Assembly: GCA_964546955.1 (NCBI GenBank)
Contig: CAZJLP010000010.1
Coordinates: 55,717-119,716 of the forward strand
Reading direction: 5' to 3'
DNA from: CAZJLP01 sp964546955
GTDB taxonomy: Bacteria; Verrucomicrobiota; Verrucomicrobiia; Opitutales; Opitutaceae
DNA: 64,000 bases
Notes under the pieces: model-generated
What the model was told of the DNA's origin: nothing
What the model saw: the letters and a program-made list of their open reading frames with translations, nothing else
Databases searched by the model: none
Part shown: positions 49,751 to 58,950 of the stretch, piece by piece
Layout: each line of letters opens with the position of its first letter
How positions within the stretch are numbered: the stretch's first letter is position 1
Program-made: the position numbers and the translations under genes

Positions 49751-51850
49751 GTGGCGCTTCAATCACCCCAGTCCCCCGCCTCCGCCTCCTCCGCTTTGCC
49801 GTCCCGGTACATCGGTTGGCTCGCCTGCGCCGCGCTGGCGGCGGCGGCTCTCGCCGCGTACCACAACTGCTTCTCCGTTCCGTTTCTTTATGACGACGCC
49901 ACGGCAATCGTCTCGAATTCCACGTTGCGCCAGCTTTGGCCCCTTTGGTTGCCGCTTTCGCCCCCGGTCGACGTCACCACGGAGGGCCGTCCTATCCTCA
50001 ACCTCTCGTTTGCGCTGAACTACGTCACGACCGGCTACGATCTCCGGGCGCTACACGCCACAAATTTGGCTATTCATCTTTCCGCCGCTCTGTGTCTGTT
50101 CGGAATCGTGCGACGGACGCTGGGAAAAACTCCGCTGCGGGAGCGCTTCGGAAAAGCGCATGACTGGCTCGCCCTCACCGTAGCGGCGCTTTGGACGCTC
50201 CACCCGTTGCAAACGCAATCGGTGACTTATCTCGTCCAGCGGGCCGAAGCGCTCATGAGCCTCTTCTACCTGCTCACGCTTTACTGCTTCATCCGCGCAG
50301 TAGAATCGCCGCGCTCCACCCGATGGTACTGCGCGGCCGTGGCCGCCTGTGCCTTGGGCATGGGCAGCAAAGAGGTCATGGTATCTGCCCCGCTCATCGT
50401 GCTTCTTTACGATCGCGCGTTCGTCGCCGGCACTTTCCGGGAGGCCTGGCGCAGCCGCCGCGCCTTCTATTGCGCGCTCGCGGCTACCTGGATCGTCCTG
50501 ATTCTCGCAGTGGCCAGCACGGGCGGCGTGCGTGGCGGCAGCGCCGGGTTCGGCAGCGGTATGCCTTGGTGGGTTTATTTTCTCACGCAGCTCAAAGCGA
50601 TCGTGAACTATCTCCGACTCGCGCTGTGGCCGGATCCCTTGATTTTCGACTACGGCATCGTCGTGGTCCGCAGTCCAGGCGAGGTAATGGTCCATGGCCT
50701 TTTTCTCGCGGCACTCGGTCTGGGTGCCGCTTGGTGCGTCTGGCGGCGACCGGCGCTTGGATTTCTCGGCGCCGCCTTCTTCGCGCTCTTGGCTCCCAGT
50801 TCGAGCGTGGTACCCGTGGTCACGGAGACGATCGCCGAACATCGCATGTACCTTCCGCTTGCGCCGCTCGCGGCGCTCGTGGCGACGGGCGCATATCGCT
50901 GGGCCGGGCCGCGCTCCATCCCGACGCTGCTCGCCGCGGCGGTTCTGCTCGGGATTGCGACAGAGAAGCGAAATCGGGACTACCAAACGTCGGTGAGCCT
51001 TTGGACCGACACGATCCGCAAGCGGCCCTTGAATCCACGCGCGCACAATCATCTCGCCCTCGCCTACTCCAGGGAGGGACGGCTGGACGATTCATTGGCC
51101 GCTTATCGGGAAGCTCTCCGGCTCAAGCCGGACGACCCCGAATCGCACTACAACGTGGCCACCGCATTGATCGCATTGCGGCGACCGAACGACGCCTTTC
51201 CGCATTTCGAAGAGGCCCTGCGCCTGCGGCCGACCCATTCCGAAGCCCATTCAAATTATGGTCTAGCTCTCATGCAATCGGGGCAAATAGCCAAGGCCAT
51301 CGGCCGGTTTGAGGAGTCGCTGCGCCACAACCCGCGCGAGGCGACCACGCACAACAATCTTGGCATCGCGCTCGCTCAAACCGGCCGTCTGCCGGAGGCG
51401 CTGCCGCATTTCGAAGAGGCGGTCAAACTCGCTCCGGCCTACGCCGAGGCGCACAACAATCGGGGCTTCGCACTGAAGCAATCCGGCGATGCCGCGGCGT
51501 CTATTGTTCACTTCGAGCGGGCCGTGGCTCTCGACCCCAACTACACCGAGGCCCGAAACAATCTCGGGCTGACCCTCGCTCAAGTGGGTCGCCGAGCGGA
51601 AGCGGTGCCTCACTTGGAGGCGGTAGCGCTCCTGGAACCCGCGTATGCCGACGGCCACTACCACCTCGGCCGGGTCCTGGTCGAACTCGGCCGCAACGCT
51701 GAAGCCATTCGAAAACTGCAGGAAGCGCTCCGCGTCCAGCCCGGCCACCCTCAAGCGGGGGCTCTCCTGGGCAAACTTCGCGATGGCAACCGGCCCGCGG
51801 CCGAGCATGATTCCAGCACTCCTACCCCTCAGCGCCGCGTTACCCCATGA
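49751..51850 (+). CDS. GT-C membrane glycosyltransferase with TPR tail (TMTC-like)
   Basis: This 699-residue protein has about ten membrane helices up to residue 400, the GT-C acidic motif in CFSVPFLYDDATAIV, HPLQTQSVTYLVQRAEA and EHRMYLPL. About eight TPR units follow from residue 425 (PRAHNHLALAYSREGRLDDSL, TTHNNLGIALAQTGRLPEAL). Eukaryotic proteins with this layout (TMTC) are O-mannosyltransferases; bacterial ones are mostly uncharacterised and may glycosylate secreted proteins. It is full length and allows repair of the broken paralogue at 42971. The start is GTG 49751. The GT2 gene follows 25 nt later. Confidence 0.85.
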   Translation: MALQSPQSPASASSALPSRYIGWLACAALAAAALAAYHNCFSVPFLYDDATAIVSNSTLRQLWPLWLPLSPPVDVTTEGRPILNLSFALNYVTTGYDLRALHATNLAIHLSAALCLFGIVRRTLGKTPLRERFGKAHDWLALTVAALWTLHPLQTQSVTYLVQRAEALMSLFYLLTLYCFIRAVESPRSTRWYCAAVAACALGMGSKEVMVSAPLIVLLYDRAFVAGTFREAWRSRRAFYCALAATWIVLILAVASTGGVRGGSAGFGSGMPWWVYFLTQLKAIVNYLRLALWPDPLIFDYGIVVVRSPGEVMVHGLFLAALGLGAAWCVWRRPALGFLGAAFFALLAPSSSVVPVVTETIAEHRMYLPLAPLAALVATGAYRWAGPRSIPTLLAAAVLLGIATEKRNRDYQTSVSLWTDTIRKRPLNPRAHNHLALAYSREGRLDDSLAAYREALRLKPDDPESHYNVATALIALRRPNDAFPHFEEALRLRPTHSEAHSNYGLALMQSGQIAKAIGRFEESLRHNPREATTHNNLGIALAQTGRLPEALPHFEEAVKLAPAYAEAHNNRGFALKQSGDAAASIVHFERAVALDPNYTEARNNLGLTLAQVGRRAEAVPHLEAVALLEPAYADGHYHLGRVLVELGRNAEAIRKLQEALRVQPGHPQAGALLGKLRDGNRPAAEHDSSTPTPQRRVTP

Positions 51851-51875
51851 GGCACACGACCACTCGTCTACTCCG

Positions 51876-52826
51876 GTGAAAAAAATCAGCGCCATAATCG
51901 CCTGCTACCGCGACGAACCCGCCATTCTGATCATGCATCAGCGGCTGACGGAAACATTCAAGCGCATCGGCGTCGCCCACGAGATCATCTTCGTCAATGA
52001 CAATAGTCCGGACAACGCGCGCGCGGTGTTGACGGAACTCGCCGCGCGCGATCCCGACGTCGTCGTGATCAATCATTCCCGCAACTTTGGTTCGCAAAGC
52101 TGTTTTACCAGCGGGATGAAGATCGCGACGGGAGACGCGGTGGTATGCCTCGACGGAGACCTGCAAGATCCGCCGGAACTGATCGCTGAATTCCATGCAA
52201 AATGGATCGAAGGCTACGACGTGGTGTACGGGGATCGGGTCAAGCGGCACGAGCCCGCTCTCCGCCGCGTCGGCTACAAAGCGTTCTATCGGGTCCTCCG
52301 CGCGGTCTCTTACATTCATATTCCGGTCGACGCGGGCGATTTCGCCCTGCTCGACCGCAAGGTGGTGGATGCCCTCAATTCTCTGCCTGAAAACAATCGT
52401 TTCATGCGGGGCCTCCGCAGCTGGGTCGGGTTTCGCCAGATCGGCGTGCCCCACGAACGTCCCGACCGGATGTTCGGGCGCAGCACGCTTTCGTTCCGCC
52501 GCTATTTCGACTTCGCGCGCAAGGGGATCCTGTCGTTCTCCTACGTACCGCTCGACTTGATCATGTGGCTGGCGCTGGGGATCGTTTCCATGTCGTTCCT
52601 CGGGGCGATCGGACAGGTTATCTGGCGCCTGACTTACCCCGAGCGCGTTCCGACCGGTTTCACGACGGTCATCATCATTGTGCTCTTTCTCGGCGGCGTT
52701 CAGTTGTTGTGCCTGTCCGTGATCGGTTCCTACATCTCGCATATTTACGATGAAGTGAAGCGGCGCCCGGCTTTCATCGTGGAGAGCATCCTCAACGATC
52801 CTCGGAACAAGCCGAAGTCCTCGTGA
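51876..52826 (+). CDS. GT2 polyprenyl-phosphate sugar transferase (DPM1/ArnC-like)
   Basis: This protein of about 316 residues has SAIIACYRDEPAI, FVNDNSPDNAR, VCLDGDLQDPPE with the DxD site, and two C-terminal membrane helices (DLIMWLALGIVSMSFLGAI, TVIIIVLFLGGVQLLCL). This matches enzymes that load undecaprenyl phosphate with a sugar, the donor used by GT-C enzymes. The start is GTG 51876; an upstream ATG at 51807 would overlap the previous gene. It is flanked on both sides by GT-C genes, which fits donor supply for them. Confidence 0.87.
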   Translation: MKKISAIIACYRDEPAILIMHQRLTETFKRIGVAHEIIFVNDNSPDNARAVLTELAARDPDVVVINHSRNFGSQSCFTSGMKIATGDAVVCLDGDLQDPPELIAEFHAKWIEGYDVVYGDRVKRHEPALRRVGYKAFYRVLRAVSYIHIPVDAGDFALLDRKVVDALNSLPENNRFMRGLRSWVGFRQIGVPHERPDRMFGRSTLSFRRYFDFARKGILSFSYVPLDLIMWLALGIVSMSFLGAIGQVIWRLTYPERVPTGFTTVIIIVLFLGGVQLLCLSVIGSYISHIYDEVKRRPAFIVESILNDPRNKPKSS

Positions 52827-54865
52827 TCGGCATGGCCGCGCCTCGCAAACGAATCTGGCTGGCGGCCGTCTTTCTGCTCGCCGCGTATTACGCCATGGCG
52901 GTCGGAGCGTCCCGCACCCGCTGCAATACCTTCGACGAGATCGTCCACATCACCGCCGGATACAATGCCTGGTCGAAACACGATCAACGTTTCGATCCGG
53001 GAAACGGCGATTTCGTCAAACGGTGGGCCACCGTGCCCTTGCTGGTCTCGCGTCCGAGTTACCCGCCCCTGGACAGCGAGAGCTGGCGCACGGCGGTGTA
53101 TTTCGATTTCAGCCGCGACTTGTTGTACCACGCCGGAAACGACCCGGCTTCCCTCCTGCTGCAGACGCGAAGCATGGTCGCCGTGCTGGGCGTTGCACTG
53201 GGACTGATTGTGTTCCTTTGGTCCCGGAGTTTGTTCGGGACCGCTGGCGGATTCATCTCGCTCGCGCTGTTTGTCTTTTGTCCCAACCTCCTCGCGCACG
53301 GAGCCAACGTCTCCACGGACCTCGCGCTCAGTCTGATGCTCGTGGCGTCCACGTGGTTCTCGTGGCGGCTGCTGCACGACGTAACGTGGTTCAACCTGAT
53401 CGCGAGCGTGGGTGCGTTTTCGCTGCTGGTCGTATCAAAAATGACCGCCGTGCTCATCGCTCCCATCGTGGCGGTGATGCTGGTCGCGCGGTTTTTTAAT
53501 TCCGAACCGTGGCGGTGGGCGATCGGACGCCTGGGAGATCTGTCCACCCGACGCCGCCAATTCGGAGCAGCGGCGTCGCTTCTCGCACTCCATGGACTTT
53601 GCGGCTGGCTCACGATCTGGACCTTCTTCGAGTTCAAATATTCCGCGCGCGGAGACGTGGCCGATACCCGCCTGACACTGCCCCGACCGCCCGAGGCGGG
53701 TGAAGTGGGCAGTGTCATCGGAGGGTTCACCCAATTCTGCTACCGGACGCGCATTCTTCCCGAGGGCTACGTCAACGGCATGGAGCAATTGCTCAGCATC
53801 CGCAATCGTCGGCCGTCGTTTTTGAACGGCCATTGGAAAGCGGGCGGGCAGACCCTCTTCTACCCGTTTGCGATGGCGGTCAAAACACCGGCTGGTGCCC
53901 TCGGACTGCTCCTACTGGGAGCGATCGCCGCCGTGTCGCTTCGGCGGGATTCTCTCCGCGCGCCCCCCTCGGTGCCCAGACACACGTTGTCCGCGGCGCT
54001 TTATCAATCGGTGCCGCTTTTCGCACTTCTGGCGGTGACACTCGCCGTCACGATGCGACAGGGCATGAATATCGGCTATCGCCATATCCTTCAAGTTCAG
54101 CCCGTCTTGTACATACTCGCTGGATACGTTTCGCTGGCGTTTCCCACGCGGAAACGCTGGCTCGAAGTTGCGACGGTTGCCCTGCTGGTTTCACACGCCG
54201 TCGAATCCCTCTCCGTCCACCCCCACTACTTCGCCTTCGTGAACCGACTCGCGGGAGGTCCCGAACAGGGATACCGGCGCCTGGCCGATAGCTCCCTCGA
54301 CTGGGGACAAGACCTGCCCGAACTCAAACGCTGGCTCGAGCGCCAGCCGCAGCCCGAGCGCGAGCGTGTGTATCTCGCCTATTTCGGCACCGGAATTCCC
54401 GAGCACTACGGGCTTCAGACTCTACGGCTGCCGGGCTTTCCCGAATGGCGGCCGCTGTCGGTCTACCCTCTGGAACCGGGGACCTATGCAATCAGCGCGA
54501 CTCAGTTCCAGCAGCTGTACACGCAGACCTTCGGTCCGTGGAACCATGTCTACGAGGATGCTTATCAGAACGCGATTCGCCAGCTGGGCCTGACTGAAGC
54601 GGCCGCCCGGAGTCGCGATGCGCTCACCGCCGCTTTGCTACAGCACCCGGACGAACGCTGGCAGAGACTTTACGGCGACTACGAAAAACTCCGCTTCGGA
54701 CGGCTCTGCGGCTGGCTCCGCGCGACCGGACGAAAACCGGACAATCACGTGGGATATTCGATCTTGATCTGGAAACTTTCGGCAGCCGATTTAAAGGATG
54801 CGCTCTGGGGTCCGCCCAGAGAACTGCATCCACGTCCCGCGCATGATGAACCGGATGGGATCTAG
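52823..54865 (+). CDS. GT39/PMT-like GT-C membrane glycosyltransferase
   Basis: This 680-residue polytopic protein has the PMT/ArnT-type luminal motif in CNTFDEIVHITAGY near residue 38, with the acidic DE pair used in catalysis, then about ten membrane helices and a soluble C-terminal part containing SSLDWGQDLPELKRWL. It should move a sugar from a lipid carrier to a protein or glycan outside the membrane. GTGA overlap at 52823-52826 couples it to the GT2 gene, a sensible donor supplier. The REP-type inverted repeat begins 1 nt after its stop. Confidence 0.82.
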   Translation: MIGMAAPRKRIWLAAVFLLAAYYAMAVGASRTRCNTFDEIVHITAGYNAWSKHDQRFDPGNGDFVKRWATVPLLVSRPSYPPLDSESWRTAVYFDFSRDLLYHAGNDPASLLLQTRSMVAVLGVALGLIVFLWSRSLFGTAGGFISLALFVFCPNLLAHGANVSTDLALSLMLVASTWFSWRLLHDVTWFNLIASVGAFSLLVVSKMTAVLIAPIVAVMLVARFFNSEPWRWAIGRLGDLSTRRRQFGAAASLLALHGLCGWLTIWTFFEFKYSARGDVADTRLTLPRPPEAGEVGSVIGGFTQFCYRTRILPEGYVNGMEQLLSIRNRRPSFLNGHWKAGGQTLFYPFAMAVKTPAGALGLLLLGAIAAVSLRRDSLRAPPSVPRHTLSAALYQSVPLFALLAVTLAVTMRQGMNIGYRHILQVQPVLYILAGYVSLAFPTRKRWLEVATVALLVSHAVESLSVHPHYFAFVNRLAGGPEQGYRRLADSSLDWGQDLPELKRWLERQPQPERERVYLAYFGTGIPEHYGLQTLRLPGFPEWRPLSVYPLEPGTYAISATQFQQLYTQTFGPWNHVYEDAYQNAIRQLGLTEAAARSRDALTAALLQHPDERWQRLYGDYEKLRFGRLCGWLRATGRKPDNHVGYSILIWKLSAADLKDALWGPPRELHPRPAHDEPDGI

Positions 54866-55200
54866 GAATTGCTCATGCCTATCGCTCAGTGCTCATTTGC
54901 CAGTGTCGAGCGGCGATCCGACCGGCGATTGCCGAAGGAAGTGCTGAAAATGGATCGCAGGTAGAGCGAGGCGTCCCGACTCGCCGTGGTGTGCGGAAAC
55001 CGATGCGAACGTTGGGATGCAGCGTCCGGAGGCGTAAGTTCGCCCATTTTCGATAGGGGCTTCAGCTTCGACGGCGAGTCGAGGACGCCTCGCCCTACCT
55101 GCGATCCTCTCGTCTGCGTTTCCGAGCTTCCTTAAGCAACGCTGGCGGCCCCCCGCTCGACACTGGCAAATGAGCACTGAGCGATAGGCATGAGCAATTC
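54866..55200. repeat. 335-nt long-inverted-repeat element (MITE-like)
   Basis: The 48-nt terminal arms at 54866-54913 and 55153-55200 are perfectly complementary. Inside, a second pair (54952-54987 and 55071-55107) matches with one substitution and one 1-nt indel. It starts 1 nt after the stop of the GT39-like gene and ends 23 nt before the mpl stop. No transposase and no clear target-site duplication are seen. A 94-codon frame inside is probably a by-product. Confidence 0.85.
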
Positions 55201-55222
55201 GCCGGGCCGATCCAGCCGCCCT
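55201..55222. other. short spacer before the mpl stop
   Basis: These 22 bp lie between the inverted-repeat element and the end of the convergent mpl gene. The element itself is the only hairpin-forming sequence available to end either transcript. Confidence 0.4.
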
Positions 55223-56695
55223 CTACGTCGCCACGTGCTTCGCATACTTTCCGATAATCCCATCGAACGAGCCGTTGCTGAAAAACACAACCACGCGGGG
55301 TTTCGTGCCCGCGTCCCCGGAGGCGCCGATCGTCGCAGTCGAGAGTTTCTCCAGGAGCGCGAGATTCGATTCGAACGCAAACGCCGCCACACCTTGAGCC
55401 GACAAATGTTGCGAGACCGCCTCGGCATCGAAACGCTCTTCCGCGCCCAGTTTGTCGGCGCGGTTGACGGCCCCGAGGTAGACCTCGTCGGCACAGGCAA
55501 GCGCTCGCGCAAATCCGGCCTGTAACGTGCGGGTTCGCGCGGTATTGCTCCGAGGCTCAAACACAGCTGTAAGCAACGCGCCGCGAAACCGGGCTCGAAA
55601 CGATTGCAGGGTTTCGGCAATCGCAGTCGGGTGGTGTCCAAAATCCTCGATTACCGTGAGGCCGTTCTTCCGGGCGAGAATCTCTTGCCGCCGTCTCACC
55701 CCGCGAAATCGCTCGAGAGGGTCGATCCTCAAAAGCGTCGGCAACGCGGCCAAGGCTTTTTCTAAACTTTCGCCCGCATTGCTCTCGTTCAAAAGCGAAA
55801 GCGCGGCGGCGGTGGCCGCGACGGCGGCATTGCGCGCATTAAATCCGCCGTGCAACGACCATCGAACTTTGCTCCAGCTGCGGCCCGCGCAGAGGATTTC
55901 GAATGAGGCCCCTTTTGCATCCTCCTCGAAGCCCACGATGCGCACGTCGTTTTTATCGCCCATTCCCACCCGCACCACGCGCGTCCATCCGATATTCGAA
56001 ACGGTCTTCAGATTCTCATCGTCTCCATTCACCACCAGCCAGCCATTGCGCGGCACGATGCGGGTAAAATGCGCGAACGTGCGTTGCACGTCCGCCAGGT
56101 CCCGGAAAATGTCAGCATGATCGAATTCGAGGTTGTTCAACACGCCCACCCAGGGAGCGTAGTGGATGAACTTGCTCCGTTTGTCGAAGAACGCGCTATC
56201 GTATTCATCCCCTTCGATCACAAAAGGATCGTTTGCTTTTCCGAGGTGATTACCGATGGGAGGATCCTGGGGAAGGCCGCCGATCAGGAATCCAGGATCC
56301 CGTGCGTTTTCGCGAAGCAGAAATGCCGCCAGTGCCGTGGTTGTCGTCTTTCCGTGCGTGCCGCAAATCACAATATTTCGGCGACCTTTCAGGACAAAAT
56401 CGTGGAGCATGGCGGGCAGCGAAGTGAACGGCAGCTTGCGCGTATCAAGCAGCCATTCCACTTCTGGATTGCCCCGGCTCATCGCGTTTCCAATCACCAC
56501 AAGTTCCGGGGCAAGCTCGGCCAGCCGCGCCGGATCGTAACCTTCGTGCAAGGAGATGCCCGCTTCGGCAAGGACAGTGCTCATCGGGGGATAGACGCCG
56601 CTGTCGGCCCCCGACACCTCATGCCCGGCGGCGCGCGCCAGCAACGCGGCGTTGCCCATCGCGGTGCCACAAATGCCCATGAAATAGATCCTCAT
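55223..56695 (-). CDS. mpl: UDP-N-acetylmuramate:L-Ala-gamma-D-Glu-mDAP ligase (Mpl)
   Basis: This 490-residue Mur-ligase family protein has an N-terminal MRIYFMGICGTAMGNAALL, the ATP P-loop CGTHGKTTTT near residue 111, GGFNARNAAVAATAA, and the Mpl-typical EGDEYDSAFFDKRSKF and IEDFGHHPTAI. It reattaches recycled murein tripeptide to UDP-MurNAc in the cytoplasm. Length fits the family. It is a housekeeping gene between accessory genes and ends next to the inverted-repeat element. Confidence 0.94.
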   Translation of the reverse strand: MRIYFMGICGTAMGNAALLARAAGHEVSGADSGVYPPMSTVLAEAGISLHEGYDPARLAELAPELVVIGNAMSRGNPEVEWLLDTRKLPFTSLPAMLHDFVLKGRRNIVICGTHGKTTTTALAAFLLRENARDPGFLIGGLPQDPPIGNHLGKANDPFVIEGDEYDSAFFDKRSKFIHYAPWVGVLNNLEFDHADIFRDLADVQRTFAHFTRIVPRNGWLVVNGDDENLKTVSNIGWTRVVRVGMGDKNDVRIVGFEEDAKGASFEILCAGRSWSKVRWSLHGGFNARNAAVAATAAALSLLNESNAGESLEKALAALPTLLRIDPLERFRGVRRRQEILARKNGLTVIEDFGHHPTAIAETLQSFRARFRGALLTAVFEPRSNTARTRTLQAGFARALACADEVYLGAVNRADKLGAEERFDAEAVSQHLSAQGVAAFAFESNLALLEKLSTATIGASGDAGTKPRVVVFFSNGSFDGIIGKYAKHVAT

Positions 56696-57136
56696 AGTGG
56701 TGAAAGTCCGGCTGGGTGTGCCGGCCTGAAAACAATAGTTGCGCCGGAAAAGGGGGGCAGTGGCCCCAACGAAAAGTTAGCGGGAATGTCGCTCAATCGC
56801 TCAACAGTTGCAGCCAAGACGTCGGCGATAAAGGACGAATTTGGCAACACTTGCACGGGGCTAAATGGGCGAACCAAGGCAAGAAGTGCAGCCTGCCGTC
56901 CGGAGGACTGTTAGGCGCGGCTGCCCTGGTCACGCCGCCCCAAACGAACCTGCCGGGACGGCAGGTTCCGCCTTCGCATCGGCATCACTTGCTCCTTGCC
57001 TCACGATCCCGCAGAGCCTCCTTCATCGTCCGAAGCCGTGCCCTTTTCTGTCGGGAAGTCGAGACGCCTCGTTCGGATGGCCGCCTGATAGGCGAAGTTA
57101 TACGGCGCGTGTACTATGGAGCCACTCCCCCGCCCC
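56696..57136. other. intergenic region with REPIN copy D
   Basis: These 441 bp hold no supported gene. The REPIN-like element lies at 56887-56974. A short stretch at 57049-57075 (GTCGAGACGCCTCG) resembles the inner core of the 54866 element. Confidence 0.5.
56887..56974. repeat. REPIN-like element, copy D (one unit degenerate)
   Basis: Unit 2 is perfect: AACCTGCC, loop GGGAC, GGCAGGTT (56947-56967), then CCGCCTT. Unit 1 (GTGCAGCCTGCC, then CTGTTAGGCGCG) aligns with copy A's first unit but pairs poorly. Total about 88 nt. Confidence 0.6.
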
Positions 57137-57457
57137 ATGATTTATCTTAAGATCTCCGTTCTTCGCCAGCCCGGCCAACTTGACGCATGCAGCCGCAGCC
57201 AGGAGGGCACGGCCGAGTTCATGTTCCGCGACTTCGATCCTCAAAGTGCAGGCCGACTAGCCACTGCCCTTCTCAAGGCTGACGGTTGGCAATTTATGGA
57301 TATTATCAAAGCCGTCGAAGGAGACTATCCGGCCGATTTCGACGGATTCGAACACGGCGAACGCCTCTTTCGGGAGGCTCAAACCGACGACATTGCTTAC
57401 GAGATCACCGAGGCTATCCCCGCGCGCGAAAATTCGCGCCTGCAGGGCGTCGCATAG
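57137..57457 (+). CDS. small hypothetical protein
   Basis: This protein of about 106 residues has no signal peptide or membrane helix and a mixed alpha/beta composition: MIYLKISVLRQPGQL, a central SAGRLATALLKADGWQF, and an acidic C-terminal half (DYPADFDGFEHGERLFREAQ). I do not recognise the family. It precedes the CBS gene by about 200 nt in the same direction. ATG 57137 is favoured over an upstream in-frame ATG at 57116. Confidence 0.5.
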   Translation: MIYLKISVLRQPGQLDACSRSQEGTAEFMFRDFDPQSAGRLATALLKADGWQFMDIIKAVEGDYPADFDGFEHGERLFREAQTDDIAYEITEAIPARENSRLQGVA

Positions 57458-57555
57458 TCGCCGACAGTCGATTGGGCGATAGACGACGAGTTTGAGGGAC
57501 GCAGCGCCTTCCTCGCCATGAGTTCGAGCGGTCCCGCACAAGCGCACGATCGCTG

Positions 57556-57570
57556 ACGGCCGCAGGCCGT
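57556..57570 (+). terminator. possible weak terminator
   Basis: ACGGCC and GGCCGT pair around GCA and are followed by TCAAATTTTA. It lies about 100 nt after the hypothetical gene ending at 57457. The T-run is poor. Confidence 0.3.
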
Positions 57571-57661
57571 TCAAATTTTACGCCTCGTGGGGCCACAAAC
57601 CCATCAACGTTCGGGGCGCGGGGCCGATGCTCAACCGTCGGGAAAGGGATAAGGTCGTGTC

Positions 57662-58042
57662 ATGAAATTACACGACATCATGGTTCGGAAGACCGAATGC
57701 GTAGGACCCAACGACACGTTGGCCGCGGCGAAAGCAGTCATGCGCCGCGACGATGTGCAGGTCCTCCCTGTCCTCGACCATCATCACGTTTCGGGGGTGG
57801 TGACGGGCCGCAAAATCGAGACGCAAAGCTACGCGACCGGCCGGCGGCCGGCCCAGATGCGCGTCCGCGAAGCAATGGACACAAAAGCGCTCTGGTTATA
57901 TTGTCGCGACGAAGCCGACGAGGCCTTGAAGCGAATGGAAGAGTATGGCGTCGCAGAACTCCCCGTCGTCGATGACGAAGAGCGTGTGGTGGGCGTCGTC
58001 ACCCGCGAAAGCATTCAGGCCGCCCTCTCGAAGACGAAATGA
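57662..58042 (+). CDS. CBS-domain pair protein
   Basis: This 126-residue protein consists of two CBS domains. The first spans about residues 8-58 (DTLAAAKAVMRRDDVQVLPVLD) and the second about 72-124 (DEADEALKRMEEYGVAELPVVDDEERVVGVVTRESI). Paired CBS domains bind adenine nucleotides or SAM and usually regulate partner proteins. It has no other domain. It converges with the regulator gene ending at 58068. Confidence 0.88.
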   Translation: MKLHDIMVRKTECVGPNDTLAAAKAVMRRDDVQVLPVLDHHHVSGVVTGRKIETQSYATGRRPAQMRVREAMDTKALWLYCRDEADEALKRMEEYGVAELPVVDDEERVVGVVTRESIQAALSKTK

Positions 58043-58067
58043 TCGCCGGGTGTGATGATCTAACCCG

Positions 58068-58730
58068 TCAGCTCAAGTATTTGAGCACGGCTTCCGTGCG
58101 CGAGCGGACGTGCAGTTTTTCGTAGATGTGCTTCAGGTGGTAGCGCACGGTATCGAAGCTGATACCCAAGGCGGTGGCGATTTCCTTCGTTGCCATCCCC
58201 TTCGCCAACAAGCCCAGGACCTCCTCTTCGCGCCCCGTGAGCGGCTCGTCTCCCGGCAAACCCGGAAACTTTGGTGCGGGCCGACGAAACGATTCCACCA
58301 CCAGTCGGGCGATTTCAGGGCTCATCGGCGCCCCCCCTTGTGCCACGAGGCGGACGGCCTCAACAATGCCGGTTCGGCTGGTTCTCTTCAGGATGTAGCC
58401 GCTCGCTCCCATTTCCAACGCGCGGAAGACCTGTTCCGGGTTGCGAAAAACCGTGAAAACCAGGATCTGTGCGTTGGGGCAACTTGCCTTGAGTCGGCGT
58501 GTGCACTCCGCCCCATCGATCCCCGGTAGCTGTATGTCCATGATGACAACATCCGGCTCCAGGCCGGGAATCTGTTCGAGGGCGCGATCCCCCGTCGAAA
58601 AACTGCCGGCCAGCTTGATCCGTTCGTCGGTTTCGAGCACACACGTGAGCATGCGCCGGATCTCGTCGTCGTCTTCGACCACGGCTACGGAAATCGTTCT
58701 GGCGGCGGGTACGTCGTGGTTCGCTCGCAT
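58068..58730 (-). CDS. LuxR/NarL-family response regulator (orphan)
   Basis: This 220-residue protein has a receiver with Asp in VVIMDIQLPGIDG and Lys in YILKRTSRT, then a LuxR HTH (LTGREEEVLGLLAKGMATKEIATALGISFDTV). It is a close relative of the regulator at 39030; both share the linker GGAPMSxEIARxVVxSF. No kinase gene is adjacent, so the partner is elsewhere, or it shares the kinase at 39692. Confidence 0.9.
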   Translation of the reverse strand: MRANHDVPAARTISVAVVEDDDEIRRMLTCVLETDERIKLAGSFSTGDRALEQIPGLEPDVVIMDIQLPGIDGAECTRRLKASCPNAQILVFTVFRNPEQVFRALEMGASGYILKRTSRTGIVEAVRLVAQGGAPMSPEIARLVVESFRRPAPKFPGLPGDEPLTGREEEVLGLLAKGMATKEIATALGISFDTVRYHLKHIYEKLHVRSRTEAVLKYLS

Positions 58731-58906
58731 GCAGTACGGTCAGGATGGTTGGGCGCTCGGTCGCGGCAATGGCCCGCGCATCGGATGTTTATCCAATGGG
58801 CAGCTGCCGCCGCGGCGTAAGTGCCGCTGTTTTCGTTTTGGGTTTTGAGTTTTCAGTTTTGGGTTTGGAGTCGAATGTCGCGGGCGAGTTTCGGCCAGGC
58901 GCTCGA

Positions 58907-58932
58907 AAGGCGCCCCGTTCTCGGGGCGCCTT
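58907..58932 (-). terminator. strong hairpin, likely terminator for the 58951 gene
   Basis: AAGGCGCCCCG and CGGGGCGCCTT form a perfect 11-bp stem around TTCT. It lies just beyond the stop at 58951 on the minus strand. The T-run after it is short, so strength is uncertain. Confidence 0.55.
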
Positions 58933-58950
58933 GGGTCGATTGTTCGCGGG

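Noticed and set aside
54893..55177. A 94-codon frame inside the long-inverted-repeat element
   Set aside because: It spans both arms and the loop and has no recognisable domain; an inverted repeat naturally yields open frames on both strands.
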